Source: Erigeron canadensis | Lineage: Eukaryota > Streptophyta > Magnoliopsida > Asterales > Asteraceae | Assembly: GCF_010389155.1 (NCBI RefSeq) | Contig: NC_057768.1 | Coordinates: 14,568,501-14,632,500, forward strand | Direction: 5' to 3' | DNA: 64,000 nucleotides | In this document: positions 10,156 to 21,513 of the stretch, in pieces | How positions within the stretch are numbered: the first letter of the stretch is position 1 | How the letters are laid out: each line of letters opens with the position of its first letter | Notes under the pieces: model-generated | Database searches by the model: none | Told to the model about the DNA's origin: nothing | What the model saw: only the letters and a program-made list of their open reading frames with translations | Made by a program: the position numbers and the translations under genes

Positions 10156-13100
10156 AGGAACCCAAGGGTCTGATACTCTCATTGGGCGTATCCATCAATT
10201 TTTTGAGGATAGTCCTATTGGCCCACAAATTTTTGCACACCCCACAAAGATGTACCATGATTATCTTTGTGAGTTTTGGTACACTGTCGCAAATAGTGAA
10301 GATAATTTTGCCATCACGTTTACACTAAAAAATGGCACTATTCAATGTACCTTAACTGCAGAAACTCTCAGGAATGCCCTAAACCTCAACTACTTAAGAC
10401 GTGCAGAGTCTTTCGTAGTCATCCCTCACCAGAATATCAATTTTTGCCAGACGTTCTATGAAATGGGGCATACAGAGTGTTTGCATAAAGGCGTCCTGAA
10501 GACAAAGGGAGCCATGACCATGAAGGGACTTACTCCATCCTGGAAGTACTTCATGGTCCATCTGGTGGAGAGTATGGGTGGGAGTTCTGGTGGTCTTGAC
10601 CAGATTAACTCCGCACAAGCAGAGATGGCTTACTGCCTGTGGAATGGACTGAGGGTGGACTTTGCTGACATCTTGTTCAGAAGTCTAGTCAAAAAGCTGA
10701 CATGCACCAGGGCACTTTGCATACCATTCTCCAGGTACCTCTCTCTGTGTTTCAAACTTATTTTGGGGAGAGATGCATATAAAAATACAAACTCAGATTT
10801 CTCTCTCCCTGAAATGTTAAGGAATTTAGACACTCTTGTCTCTTTAGACACTGAGGTTCCCATTCTTGAAAGAATGCGACTGGCATTCGCTAAAACTGAC
10901 ACACCATTTAATAGGTGGCTCAAAAAGACAACTGGGCGGGCCTCAAAACAATGAGGGACCCACTGGTTCGTTCTTTGGCATTGTGACAGTTGTTGAGCCT
11001 GAACAACAGTCTAACCCCGCCAGTTCCAGTCAAACAGTTTCCATTTCACAAACTGGGGACCTCCCAACAGGTGTCCCAGTTCCCCAAAGGGCTCGCAACA
11101 CCCAGCGACGGTCAAGATCAGTACGAGCCACTAATCAAACAAACCCAGCCAGCCATCCAGTTGCCTCCCAACAGGTAACTAGAGATAGTTAAATGGGAAC
11201 ACCGTAGGCAACCACTTCCAAAATTTCTGTAGGAGGAACTGGTGAAGATATTATTGGGTCAACCCAACCTATAGTAGAGTCCGGGTCAGCACAACAGGTA
11301 AATAGCCAAATTTCTGACACTCTTGCACGGATTGACGAAACTTTTGGTGAGTCACCACCAGAGGTCGAGATCCCAAACTCTACGGCTAGTGATGTTATGG
11401 TTGTGGATAGAGCAACTATAACTGAGGCAATAGTGACCTCTATTCCAGGTGAAACTGCTTTAGTAGTTGATGATCCGCCAACTGATGACCAAGTACATCA
11501 GGAGTCTGAGCCCACTGCTCAGCCATCGATTACATTCATGGATCTGGAAATGAATGTTAATGATTGTGATATTCCAATAGAGTCTTCGGATTCTGAGGAA
11601 ACTGCTTCTGACACTGAGAATCTTGATGCCTATGTACAAGATCAAGTCCCTTTTTCTCAGTTCAGTCTTTCAGATGTTCCAGTTTCAGTTTCACCCACCC
11701 TTATAGTAAATCCCACTTTTGCACCAAATACTTTATTAACTCCATTCATGTCTAGATATAGACACATGCCGCCACCACCGTTCAGCACACCTGAGCATAC
11801 TCAGCCTGCTGAACAAAATATTTCATTTGCTCCTTCTTCTTTTTCTTTTGCAACTGGCCAGTCTGGTGATGAGGTATTCATTCAATTACCTCCACTAGTT
11901 ACTACAGTTGCCCTTACTATTGGTCCAGTGACACCTTCTCCGCCGTCACTGGACAGTCAATTTGTCTTCTTTACTGCCGACATCAAAAACCTTATTGATA
12001 GGGTGGATGGTGTTCAAAAGACAATTGACAAAAATACTAAGTCCCTGTCTAAATACCACAAGGAACACATGACTAATGTCAAAGTGGTTGATCTAAGCAT
12101 CAATAAATTCACAATAAATGAGGACTTAGTGGTGAAGAAGCTCAATGAGTAGGTCACTGGCTGCAATAATTTGGCAACAACTCTGAAGGAAGCCTTTGAC
12201 CTAACTCAATCAAAGGTTACATCTTCTATCTCCAATCTGCTGGGCACCACTGTCAGATCATCAGAAGCAGAACTGAAGTAGTTAGAAAGACAGGTTAAAG
12301 AATTGGTTGAGAAACCTGGTCTCAATGTAGATGAGCTTGGACAACAGTTATCTACTTCAGTTGGTCAGAAAATTGAAGAAACTTTTGTTGCTAGAGAAGA
12401 GGAATTGGTTAAAAAGGTGATGTCTAAGATCACCAAGATTGCTTCTCCTTAGGTTGATCTGTCCCCAACAACTGCCGAGATCACCCAGTTGAGAAGTATT
12501 CTGGACACTCTGGCCACTAAGGTATCTGAACATTCAACTGCCTTTGCTAAGCTGACAACTGAAGTGGGCAAAGAAAAAGAAAAGGAGATTGTTAAGGAAA
12601 TGGTGTCTGCTGGCCTCTCCCAGATGACCTCAAGTTGTTGAAAGAATTAAAGGATGGGAAAGTCCAAACTAGTGACAATGTCTTGGCCCAGTCTCAAGAG
12701 GTGAATCATCTGTGGAGATTTTTTAGGATGATGTGCTCAATTTTCAAGGAGTGCAAGGACCATCAATCGTGGCAACCTCTAGACCGATTGCCATCCAACC
12801 AATCTGACTGGGATGCAATCCGGAAAGGTCTAGATGCTAGCAAGGGGGAAAGAAGTCTGGTCGTTGCACCTAGAACAGTCATCCCTGAAAGCGCATTTGG
12901 CCAAGTGCAAACTAGTGTGGCTGGTGAGAATGTGGAGGCTGCTGGTACTGATGCCAGTAAGCAAGTTATTGAGCAGTTTAATGATGTGGCTGATCCCAGG
13001 GGGAATATTGATAAGGGCAAAGGGCAGGCAACTGATGAATCTGCCAAACCAACTGGTACTGAAGGTATGTTTGAAACTGACAATGTTGATAAATTGCCAC

Positions 13101-13325
13101 AAGTGTCTACTTCTGAGAGTAAAAGACTGGCAAGGGTGGGCGAGCAATTTAAAGAACAAAGGAAAATTGAAAAACAAAATCAAAGACTAGCAAGGGCCCA
13201 GATTTCTGACTTGGGTGCCTTAGATGCAAGTGATGCTGGTTTGTTGGGCATCACACTAGAGCAATACAAGAAAATCAATCATGACCAGAGGATTATTGGT
13301 GTACTTAATGAAGTGCTGGATATAC
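10156..13325 (+). pseudogene. ORFX copy 2 (divergent), N and C termini missing
   Basis: A long decayed reading frame. Its first part (10160-10954) repeats the N-terminal domain already seen in copy 1 (LIGRIHQFF, YHDYLCEFWYT, FAITFTLKNGT). It continues with GLTPSWKYFMVHLVESMGG, a cysteine-poor globular block up to about 10900. Next come a Ser/Thr/Pro/Gln-rich acidic stretch (about 10990-11900), a probable coiled-coil (about 11960-12600), and a charged C-terminal domain (KRLARVGEQFKEQRKIEKQ, LGITLEQYKKINHDQRI). Breaks are frameshifts near 10945 and 12620 and stops near 11190, 12150, 12280 and 12450. It is cut at 13325 by the family-B LTR. The protein matches ORFX at 47513-51397 in order and motifs. 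The function is unknown, and the lack of membrane segments argues against an envelope protein. Confidence 0.75.
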
Positions 13326-14273
13326 TGTTAGGTCCAGTTTTTACTGGACTAGCTCCAGACTTGAAGACTGGAGTAATCCTGAAGATTTGTCCAAAAATTA
13401 TGGAAGTCCAGTAAGCGTCTACTTGTACAGGAAATCTGGAGTCTTTCAGATTTGGTTATTGAAGTTCACTCCAGTCCAGATCTACTCTACTGAAGAACAT
13501 TCTCACTGAAGAGAAAGTTTGAAGTTTGAAGAAGAAGACTGACATGTGGCGGAGGCCACTGGTAGACTTACCAGATCAACAACTGGAGTCTTTGTCAGTG
13601 TTCTAGACCTTACAAGTCTGAACACTGATTACGAGGAATTGACTTTATGTTTTTACACACTTTTACCCGTATATCTCTTTTGTCCCTTGTAAAGGTTTTA
13701 CACGCGTGTAAAGGTGGTTGGCTAAAAGGTGACAAGTCACTATCAATGTGATTTTATCCTTGTACTTTTAATATTGCATTTAAAGAAAATACCAAAGTTC
13801 CTTAAATACTCCTAACCACATTTGTACGGCAAAATAATCACTGTAGAAATTATTTTGCCTATAAATACCAAGTCATTTTCCTCTTTCAAATTACTTTTGC
13901 AATTTGGTGAACTTGCCTAAATACTCTCGATCTAAACAGTTATACTTCACAACTTTAAGTATTTCGATCAAGGAGATTATTTAGCAAGTATAGATCACTT
14001 GTAATTCATAAGGTTGTTTAGATTCTTACTTTGGTATTATCTAGGTTCCGCAACAACCTTGTATTTTGTTTATACATCAATAAATAAAATACACATTAAA
14101 AATTACTTTCGTGTTCCACCTTTATTTAACTTGCTTATTCATTGCTTAAGTCTTGTATTTACTTATTTATATTCTTGCATTTATATTTACGTAAATACTA
14201 GTCCTCATCTAGTGCATACTTAACTTGTTGTATTTTACACTCGTGGGTTAAACCATCGGTGAGGGACTTCACA
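13326..14273 (+). repeat. 5' LTR of Copia family B (948 bp)
   Basis: It begins TGTTAGGTCC and ends CTTCACA, followed by the primer site. TATAAATA lies at 13860-13867. U3 contains hairpins at 13332-13349 (GTCCAGT/ACTGGAC), 13595-13628 and 13828-13859 (GGCAAAATAAT/ATTATTTTGCC), and a perfect 16-bp palindrome TTTACACGCGTGTAAA at 13697-13712. The first three sit at the same relative places as hairpins in family A but with different stem sequences. It interrupts ORFX copy 2 without a polypurine tract, so it is a 5' LTR. Confidence 0.93.
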
Positions 14274-14275
14274 AT

Positions 14276-14287
14276 TGGTATCAGAGC
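14276..14287 (+). other. Primer binding site, tRNA-iMet type (family B)
   Basis: TGGTATCAGAGC two bases after the family-B LTR end. Confidence 0.92.
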
Positions 14288-14324
14288 AGGTCGCTAAAAT
14301 AATTGCTAGATCTGCTATTAGCTG

Positions 14325-15556
14325 ATGGCAATCTTGGAAAATACACAAGGTGTTGGATCTGACTCTAATGAAACTAATGATAATGTTGACCCTCCTGTTT
14401 CACCTCGTAATGTTAACAATAATCCACCACCTCATCCTCCTCTTGTTTCTCCACATGTGCATGTGCATTATTCTAATACTCCATGTCCCAAATTCAGTGG
14501 GATTGATGAGGAATTTAGTACGTGGAAAGCAAGAGTTTTACTTCATGTTACTGGTATTGATAGGAATATGTTAAAAAATTTAAATGAAGGACCTTATATT
14601 CCCAGAAATCTTATTAATCCAATCCTTGATCCAAGTGGTTCAAGGACTGGGAGGGAAAAGAGAGAAGAACATTGGTCTGAAGAAGAGAGGAGACTTGTAT
14701 CTCACGATACACTTCTCAGAAACATGATCCTCGGGGCTGTTCTAGAAACTCTTATTCCCACACTAATTCTCTATCCCAATGCGAAAGTATTATGGGATGA
14801 ATTAGTTAACCAGTATGAAGGAGGTGATGACAATGTTAGAACCAGAAAGGTTTTTTTAAATAAGAAGTATGAGTCAATTTTTGCTTTGCCCAATGAATCA
14901 TTAACTGGTACTTAAACCAGTTAAGGGCTCTTGGTGTCAATAAAGACAAGGATATACTTCTGGAAATGTTTTGTGATATTCTTCCCATTGAATGGTGTCA
15001 TATGATTTTGGTTTTAAGACAAGGAAAAACACTTCACACACATACACTTTCAACACTGTATGGTGCTTTTAGATTTACTGAAGAAAACCAAGCTCAAAGA
15101 ATTGAGGCTGAAAAAGATGCTTTAAACCATGCATCAGACCATGCTACTATGACCAGTCATTCTGGCCCACCATGTGCAGCCTTATTATCTTCAGAGAATG
15201 TATTCTCAATGAAGAAGATGATGTTTGATATTATGGAGTCTGGAGTTACTAATAACATCTCTCCAGATTGTGAGGAAGATGACAGTGATGATCTGATGGC
15301 CATGATTGCTAAAACATTTAACCGTTTCAAAGCAAGAGCCAAAAGACCCACTGGACACAATGTACCCAGTTCTTCCACTGATAAGACCAATTTGACATGC
15401 TTTAAGTGTGGCAGAAAAGGTCATTTCATGGAAGAGTGCAAGTCCAGTCATTATGTCTCACAATCTGGTCCGCCAACTTCTTATAACAAGCCTGAAGATA
15501 ATTATAAGCATAAATACAAAAAGCTTAAGGCTCAGATTGCACTTATGGCACAACAA
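14325..15556 (+). pseudogene. gag: gag of Copia family B, truncated
   Basis: It is homologous to family-A gag: WKARVLLHVTGID near the start, LYGAFRFTEEN in the core, and one CCHC knuckle CFKCGRKGHFMEEC near 15400-15440. An internal deletion after LPNESLTGT at 14915 removes about a dozen residues and shifts frame; the rest continues to 15556. There the coding sequence runs straight into an inverted family-B U3 instead of the acidic/coiled-coil gag tail. No pol of this family is in the window. Confidence 0.88.
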
Positions 15557-15809
15557 ATGGAAAATGACTTGGTATTTATAGGCAAAATAATCTCTACAAT
15601 GATTATTTTGCCGTACAAATGTGGTTGGGAGCATTTAAGGAACTTTGGTATTTTCTTTAAATGCAATACTAAAAGTACAAGGATAAAGTCACATTGATAG
15701 TGACTTGTCACCTTTTAGCCAACCACCTTTATACGCATGTAAAACCTTTACAAGGGACAAAAGAGATATCCGGGTAAAAGCGTCTAAAGGCATAAAGTCA
15801 ATTCCTCGT
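15557..15809 (-). repeat. Inverted family-B U3, left half
   Basis: Reverse complement of LTR-B from about 20 bp past its TATA box (TATAAATA complement at 15573-15580) back to the TTACGAGG block. It continues after element F at 30629-30933. Bases 15805-15809 (CTCGT) are the TSD of element F. Confidence 0.9.
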
Positions 15810-16340
15810 TGATCCGGTATAGATATCCAAGGATTAAAAGTTCATAGTTAAACCGATGAACAAAACCCAGATCAGAAACATGGTTACAGAAACCATTCTT
15901 GGCCAACCCGGATAAGTCTAACTGGGTGAAAAAGCGGGTCAGACCCTATTAGGGTCGGCTAGAAAAAGAAAAGAATAAGATCCATACAAGCTTTTACGTC
16001 CCCTTGATATCTATAAGCAACCGATCAGAATTAGGGTAGGATTGTTTCTTTGGATCAGGATTCCTACCCGCGATATATATATAGAGATTGGATTAGGATC
16101 GACAATATAGAGATGGATTTGCTTTCTTAACTGCCGTATACAATTATACCCCTGTAGGGTCGGAATTGGATGTATAAGCGGGTGAGATTGCAGGGTCGGA
16201 TCCTATCACGGTCGGCTATGGCTCAACTTTTTTCCTTCCTTCTCCATGTCGATCTCTTCTCCATATATATATATATATCTAAATACATGATTGTGTAACA
16301 ACCCTAATTCGTCACTATGCCAATTACTTAGGTTCAAACA
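15810..16340 (+). repeat. 5' LTR of element F (531 bp, internally deleted)
   Basis: TGATCCGGTATAG to GGTTCAAACA. It matches the 3' LTR at both ends but lacks about 380 bp present at roughly 30190-30570, including the paired TGTATAAATACTC motifs that look like the TATA region. It contains several AGGGTCGG motifs. Confidence 0.9.
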
Positions 16341-16360
16341 TTGACGCCATCCGTGGGACC
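16341..16360 (+). other. Primer binding site of element F
   Basis: TTGACGCCATCCGTGGGACC immediately after the LTR. The form resembles the TTGGCGCCGTCTGTGGGA-type primer sites of Tat/Ogre elements (tRNA-Arg class in the literature). The exact tRNA was not checked. Confidence 0.75.
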
Positions 16361-16837
16361 CGTTTATTGAATGGATTCCATTACTGTAAAGATCAAAGTC
16401 ACCATTTCATTGTTCCTTTTTCTTGGTCTTGCATAGCCAGGGAAGAAACTCCACTCTCAAAAATAACATCACCTGGGTCTATGGAGGCTAAGGCAAGTGA
16501 TGGGGAAAAATCTCAATAAGATACCACCATTACTCCTTCACCTCTCATAACTATACAAAGTACTAAGCATAACCAAGGTGAAAAGAGAATCTCTGATAAA
16601 AAATTATCCGAGGTGAGATCTAGACTCCAATATTCATCTGAGGATGTAGTTACTACAAGACCCGCCCTAAACTTAGGTACTATAGGGTCATTGTTTTCTA
16701 TAGGGGGAACATCACCCTCACCATCCACCTCAATGGTAGGCATAAGTGATTCTGTCACCAACACCCAAGAGTTCATTAAAAACTAGAGTCATGAGACTCA
16801 AAATGTCATTCCGACAATTTCTCCTCTTGTCACGCCC
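16361..16837 (+). other. Leader of element F
   Basis: No intact ORF. An ATG at 16371 is followed by stops within about 30 codons. The stretch may include a decayed gag N terminus. Confidence 0.5.
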
Positions 16838-19084
16838 TTGCCTAACGCATCATCATCATTTGGAAGTGACCAAGTAATCCCAGTTGAACAATCTGTCCCT
16901 AGTTCATCTGGGACCATTACAGTCCAGGAAAGCCACTTGGTAGAATTGCTAAAGCTTATGGGGGAGTCATCCCAACCACCTCCCCAAACACATACCTCCC
17001 CATCCAAAGTACAACCCAATCAAGATTGGTTATCACAACTTACCAATATACTCAAACCAACTCCACCTCCACCTCCACCCCCTCCTCCAACTATCCCTAA
17101 GGGGGCTGTGGAATCTTTAATGTCTTTAATGGTGGAGCAGCTTAAGAAGCAACAACCTCGTCCAGAACCAACACCACCACCACCAAACCTGGCAAGGCAA
17201 CTATTGAGGATATTAAAAGTATTATCTGGTGAAGAAGCAGGGGAGCAGGCACGAGCTGTAGGTATTCAAAGATCCGCTGTCAAATCAAGGTTTTGTGATT
17301 GGATTGCGGAGTATCCATTCCCAGATGGTCAAAAAGTTCCTCCAGTTGTGGGAACTTATGATGGCACTAGAGATCCAGAAGACCACTTAGCATTATATGA
17401 CCAAGCAATACTCACCGAAAAGTGGGTAGACCCTGTGGCTTGTCACTTGTTCCCTGTAACGTTGCAAGGGCATGCTAGGGATTGGTTTACTGGTTTACCT
17501 GAAAGAAGTATAAAAGACTTCCAAGATCTGAAAGAAAAATTTGTCGCCCATTTCTTCCAACAAAAGAAGCACCAACGTAATCACCTGGAAGCCCACTTAA
17601 TAAGACAAAGGGAGAATGAGCCACTCAAAGACTTCATCCTGAGATTCACTCAAGAATGTCAAAGGATACCTGGCCTGCCAGAGAGTCAACAGATCTCAGG
17701 CTTTACTCTTGCTTTACACCCAGGAGGACTCCAAGAAAAGTTAACAACAAAGGTTCCAAAGACTTTCAAAGAAGCCATTGATCGAGCATATGACTATCTC
17801 CGCTCTAGAGAAACCTCTACTTTAGTGAGAGGGATGATAAGGAAGGATAAGTCATGGGCAGGACCCTCCAAAAGGCCTCGTTTTGATGTTAGGCGAGATG
17901 GACGCAGGGAGGATTACAGAAGAGATACAAAAAGAGATGAACGTCTCGATGACAAAAGAGATAGGAGGCCCATTCCATACGGAAAAAGTGTCCACCTTGT
18001 AGACTTAACAAAATCTCCAAAAGAGATTTTAAAAACTGAGAGTGTGGGTACAACTTTCAAGCCCCCTTCCCCTCTCAGATTTGCAAAGAAAAACATGAAC
18101 AAGTACTATGACTTTCATGAAGATCATGGACATGACACTAATGATTGCAGAGAACTCCAAGCAGGAATCAAGAGGGCTTTAGAAGAAGGAAAATTAGAAC
18201 ATCTTGTCCCTGGAGCAAAGCAGGGAAGAAAAACTCCTGCAAAGAAAACCTTTGCATGGCAGAAAGCATCAGTCAAAAAAGAAAACAATGACGATCCAGG
18301 CCCTGCAGAAGGACATGTTTGTATGGTCCACCAAAGAAGAGATCCAGGAAAGCGAAAAGCAAATGTATTAAAAGATTGGGCCGTAGTTCCAATTTCTTTT
18401 CCACCAGTTGAAACCGTATCCTCAGACCCCGTGGTCATACAAGCTCGCTTGGCAAACTTCGAGGTTGGAAAGATATACTTAGATAATGGGACATCTGCTG
18501 ACATTATCTATGAGCATTGCTTCAATAAACTCCCTCAAAGAGTTAAAGACCTCAAGCGCCCACCTTTGGCTCCTCTAGTTGGTTTCAATTGTGAATCTAG
18601 TTGGCCCATTGGAGAGGTAAGTATGGAAGTAATGATGGGTGAATACCCCCTCCATAGAATTGAAGTTATCGACTTCACCATTGTTAGAGCACCTTCACCA
18701 TACAATGCGTTGCTCGGTAGGCCATCCATGCAAAAATTCGGGGCTGTACCGTCAACCATCCATGGGATGGTTAAGTTCCCCACTCCAGCTGGGGTAGCCA
18801 CTATAAAAGGGCGCATGATATGGCCAAGGGAGTGCAAACAAGTTAATAAGGAAAAACCAAAAGAAGTGAAACATGACTTGTCAATTGAAGTAGCAAATGA
18901 GGGCCCTGAGCAAAAGATAATCATAAATAGAAAATTCCCAGAGCAGCCAGTTATCATTGGGTCTCAACATCCCAAAGAGACAAAATGCAAGTTGATCAAC
19001 CTCTTGAAAGAAAATCTGGACATCTTTGCATGGGAGACATCAGACATGACAGGTGTCCCAAGAAAGTTGCAGAGCACGCCTTAA
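16838..19084 (+). CDS. gag: Tat-type Gag-protease
   Basis: Open frame of 748 residues. Residues 1-110 are proline- and serine-rich. The retrotransposon gag core lies around residues 150-310 (CHLFPVTLQGHARDWFTGLP; IPGLPESQQISGFTLALHPG). A basic Arg/Asp repeat region follows (about 350-390). The zinc-binding box near residue 421 reads YYDFHEDHGHDTNDC, where Tat elements usually have C-D-F-H, so the first ligand is replaced by Tyr. The protease near residue 547 has LDNGTSADIIYEH, with DNG in place of D-S/T-G. The frame ends with a shift near 19060 relative to the RT frame. The start ATG is the first in a long open frame; upstream gag sequence may exist in the leader. Confidence 0.85.
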   Translation: MPNASSSFGSDQVIPVEQSVPSSSGTITVQESHLVELLKLMGESSQPPPQTHTSPSKVQPNQDWLSQLTNILKPTPPPPPPPPPTIPKGAVESLMSLMVEQLKKQQPRPEPTPPPPNLARQLLRILKVLSGEEAGEQARAVGIQRSAVKSRFCDWIAEYPFPDGQKVPPVVGTYDGTRDPEDHLALYDQAILTEKWVDPVACHLFPVTLQGHARDWFTGLPERSIKDFQDLKEKFVAHFFQQKKHQRNHLEAHLIRQRENEPLKDFILRFTQECQRIPGLPESQQISGFTLALHPGGLQEKLTTKVPKTFKEAIDRAYDYLRSRETSTLVRGMIRKDKSWAGPSKRPRFDVRRDGRREDYRRDTKRDERLDDKRDRRPIPYGKSVHLVDLTKSPKEILKTESVGTTFKPPSPLRFAKKNMNKYYDFHEDHGHDTNDCRELQAGIKRALEEGKLEHLVPGAKQGRKTPAKKTFAWQKASVKKENNDDPGPAEGHVCMVHQRRDPGKRKANVLKDWAVVPISFPPVETVSSDPVVIQARLANFEVGKIYLDNGTSADIIYEHCFNKLPQRVKDLKRPPLAPLVGFNCESSWPIGEVSMEVMMGEYPLHRIEVIDFTIVRAPSPYNALLGRPSMQKFGAVPSTIHGMVKFPTPAGVATIKGRMIWPRECKQVNKEKPKEVKHDLSIEVANEGPEQKIIINRKFPEQPVIIGSQHPKETKCKLINLLKENLDIFAWETSDMTGVPRKLQSTP

Positions 19085-21513
19085 ATGCCAACCCAAACAT
19101 AGTCCCTATAAGACAAAAGAAAAGAGGTATGGCTCAGGACAGAAGCAAGTCTGCTTGTGAGCAAGTAGACAAGATGGTTGAGGCAGGCATATGCAGAGAA
19201 GTTAAGTACCAGATGTGGGTAGCAAACCCAGTTATGGTCAAGAAGGGAGATGGCTCATGGAGGCTATGTGTTGATTTTAAAGATATCAACAATGCTTGTC
19301 CTAAAGATAATTATCCCCTTCCAGAAATAGGTTGGAAGGTGGAATCCCTAGATGGGTTCATATTAAAGTGCTTCCTTGATGCTTACAAGGGATACCACCA
19401 GATCTCAATGAAGAAAAACGATTAAGACAAGACTGCCTTCCACACGGACCAGGGCATCTATTGTTTCCAAAAAATGCCATTTGGCTTGAAGAATGCAGGA
19501 GCAACTTACCAAAGACTCATAGATAGAACTTTCCAACATCAGGTCGGAAGAAATATTGAAGCCTATGTGGATGACATAGTCCTCAAAAGCCATGAAGAGA
19601 ATGCCATGATAGCTGATATCCAAGAAACTTTTAAAACATTGAGGGGCATCAATATGAAGCTAAATCCTTCCAAATGTAGTTTTGGAATGGAGGAAGGAAA
19701 ATTCTTGGGACACATAGTTACCGCAAGAGGAATAAAAGCCAACCTTAAGAAGATTCAAGCAGTTATAGATATACCCTCTCCAAGGACAATGAAACAAGTG
19801 CAAAGTTTAAATGGGAAGTTGGCTTCCTTAGCACGATTCCTTTCTAAAGCAGCTGATAGATCCCTCCCATTCTTCAAAACCTTAAAGGGGTGCTTAAGGA
19901 AGCAGGATTTCTCTTGGACAGAAGAGGATGAAAAGGCATTCCAGGATATGAAGAAATTTTTGGCTAACCTACCAACACTTACTGCTCCAATACCCGGGGA
20001 GACACTCACTCTTTACTTGGGTGCCTCCAAAGAATGTGTAAATGTTGTCTTGTTAGCAGATAGAAGAAGTTCTCAGATGCCCATATACTTTGTTAGTCGG
20101 GCATTAAAAGGGTCCGAGATAAACTACCCGGCCTTGGAAAAGTTAGCCCTTGCTCTAGTCCATTCGGCTAGACGCCTTAGAAGATACTTTCAGGGACATC
20201 CTGTCCAAGTTCTCACAGATAAGCCCATCAGGCAAGTCCTCTCAAAACCTGAGGTGTCTGGTAGGCTAGCTAAGTGGGCAATTGAGATCGGAGAGCACGA
20301 AATAATGTTTCAACCAAGAAACGCAAAGAAGGGCCAGGTTTTGGCAGATTTTTTAGCAGAAGTTGACGGTGAAGAAAAAGATGCAAGTAAGGAAGAAGAA
20401 AGCCCACCATGGACTCTTTTTACTGATGGAGCATCCAGTGCTGGAAGATCTAGAGCAGGCCTCATCCTTATTGATCCAGATAAAAACGAATACACCTATG
20501 CCCTCCGTTTTGACTTCCTAGCCTCCAACAATGAAGCTGAATATGAAGCTCTCCTAGCAGGGCTAAAAATAGCTAGAAAAATGAAGGAAGAAAATATTCA
20601 TACTTATGTTGATTCTCAACTGGTAGCAAATCAGATAAAAGGGGCATTTGAGGCAAATCAAAAAACCATGCAGCTTTATTTGGAGGAAGCCAGAAAGGTC
20701 ATCTCAGAATTCAAGAAATTCATCATAGAGCAGGTTCCCAGGAGCCAAAACAAGAAGGCTGATGCCTTAAGTAAGCTTGCATCTTTAACCTTTGCCCATC
20801 TTACAAAGGAAGTGCTAGTGGAGGTGTTGGAAGAAAAATCCATAGTGCCAAAAAAGGAAGTTTTTCAAGTAGAAGAAGCTGAATGTTGGATGACCCCACT
20901 ATACAATTTCATCAAAGATGGAACCCTTCCTGAAGATAAAGAAAGTGCAAAGAAAATAAGAATGAAAGCACCAATGTATCTGATCATGGAAGGATCTTTG
21001 TTCAGAAAATCTTTCCTTGGTCCCCATCTTCGTTGTGTAGGTCCTTTGCAAGCAAAAGAACTCATCCAAGAAGTACATGGTGGAACATGTGGTATCCACT
21101 CAGGACCAGGATCAGTTACGACCAAGATCATGAGACTTGGATACTTCTGGCCATCTTTATATCGAGATGCCAAGGAAGAAATTGAAAAGTGTCAATCATG
21201 TCAGATGCATGCACCTGTGTCCAACAGGCCTAGGCGAGATCTTATCCCGGTTACAACAGCATGGCCATTTTACAAATGGGGAATCGACATAGTCGGATCA
21301 TTTCCTCGAGGCATTGGTAACATGAAATTTTTGATAGTAGCTGTGGACTACTTCACAAAGTGGGTAGAGGCAAAGCCGTCAGCAACCATTACAGGGCAAC
21401 GGGTAATCAATTTTGTGTGGGAACACATAGTATGCAGATTCGGAGTTCCTCATGTGATGGTTAGTGATAATGGGAAATGGCAAAGTACTACAATAAAAAA
21501 GTACGCCCCATGA
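18985..21513 (+). pseudogene. pol: Element F RT, dual RNase H and integrase (broken)
   Basis: RT shows VDFKDINNACPKDNYPLP, PFGLKNAGATYQR and the catalytic YVDD near 19566. An in-frame TAA sits at 19423-19425. The first RNase H (LTLYLGASKECVNVVLL to LTDKPIRQVL) lacks the usual catalytic Asp. The second, archaeal-type RNase H (20400-20790) keeps its acidic set: FTDGASSAGRSRAG, NNEAEYEALLAGL, HTYVDSQLV, NKKADALSKL. Integrase has HGGTCGIHSG and CQSCQMHA for zinc, first Asp in WGIDIVG and second in VSDNGKW. A deletion near 21478 then removes about 150 residues, including the catalytic Glu. A degenerate first RNase H plus an active-looking second one is known for Tat elements. Confidence 0.9.

Noticed and set aside
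13326..13414. Reading frame of ORFX copy 2 extending into family-B LTR
   Set aside because: The last ~30 residues are translated LTR sequence, not part of the protein.
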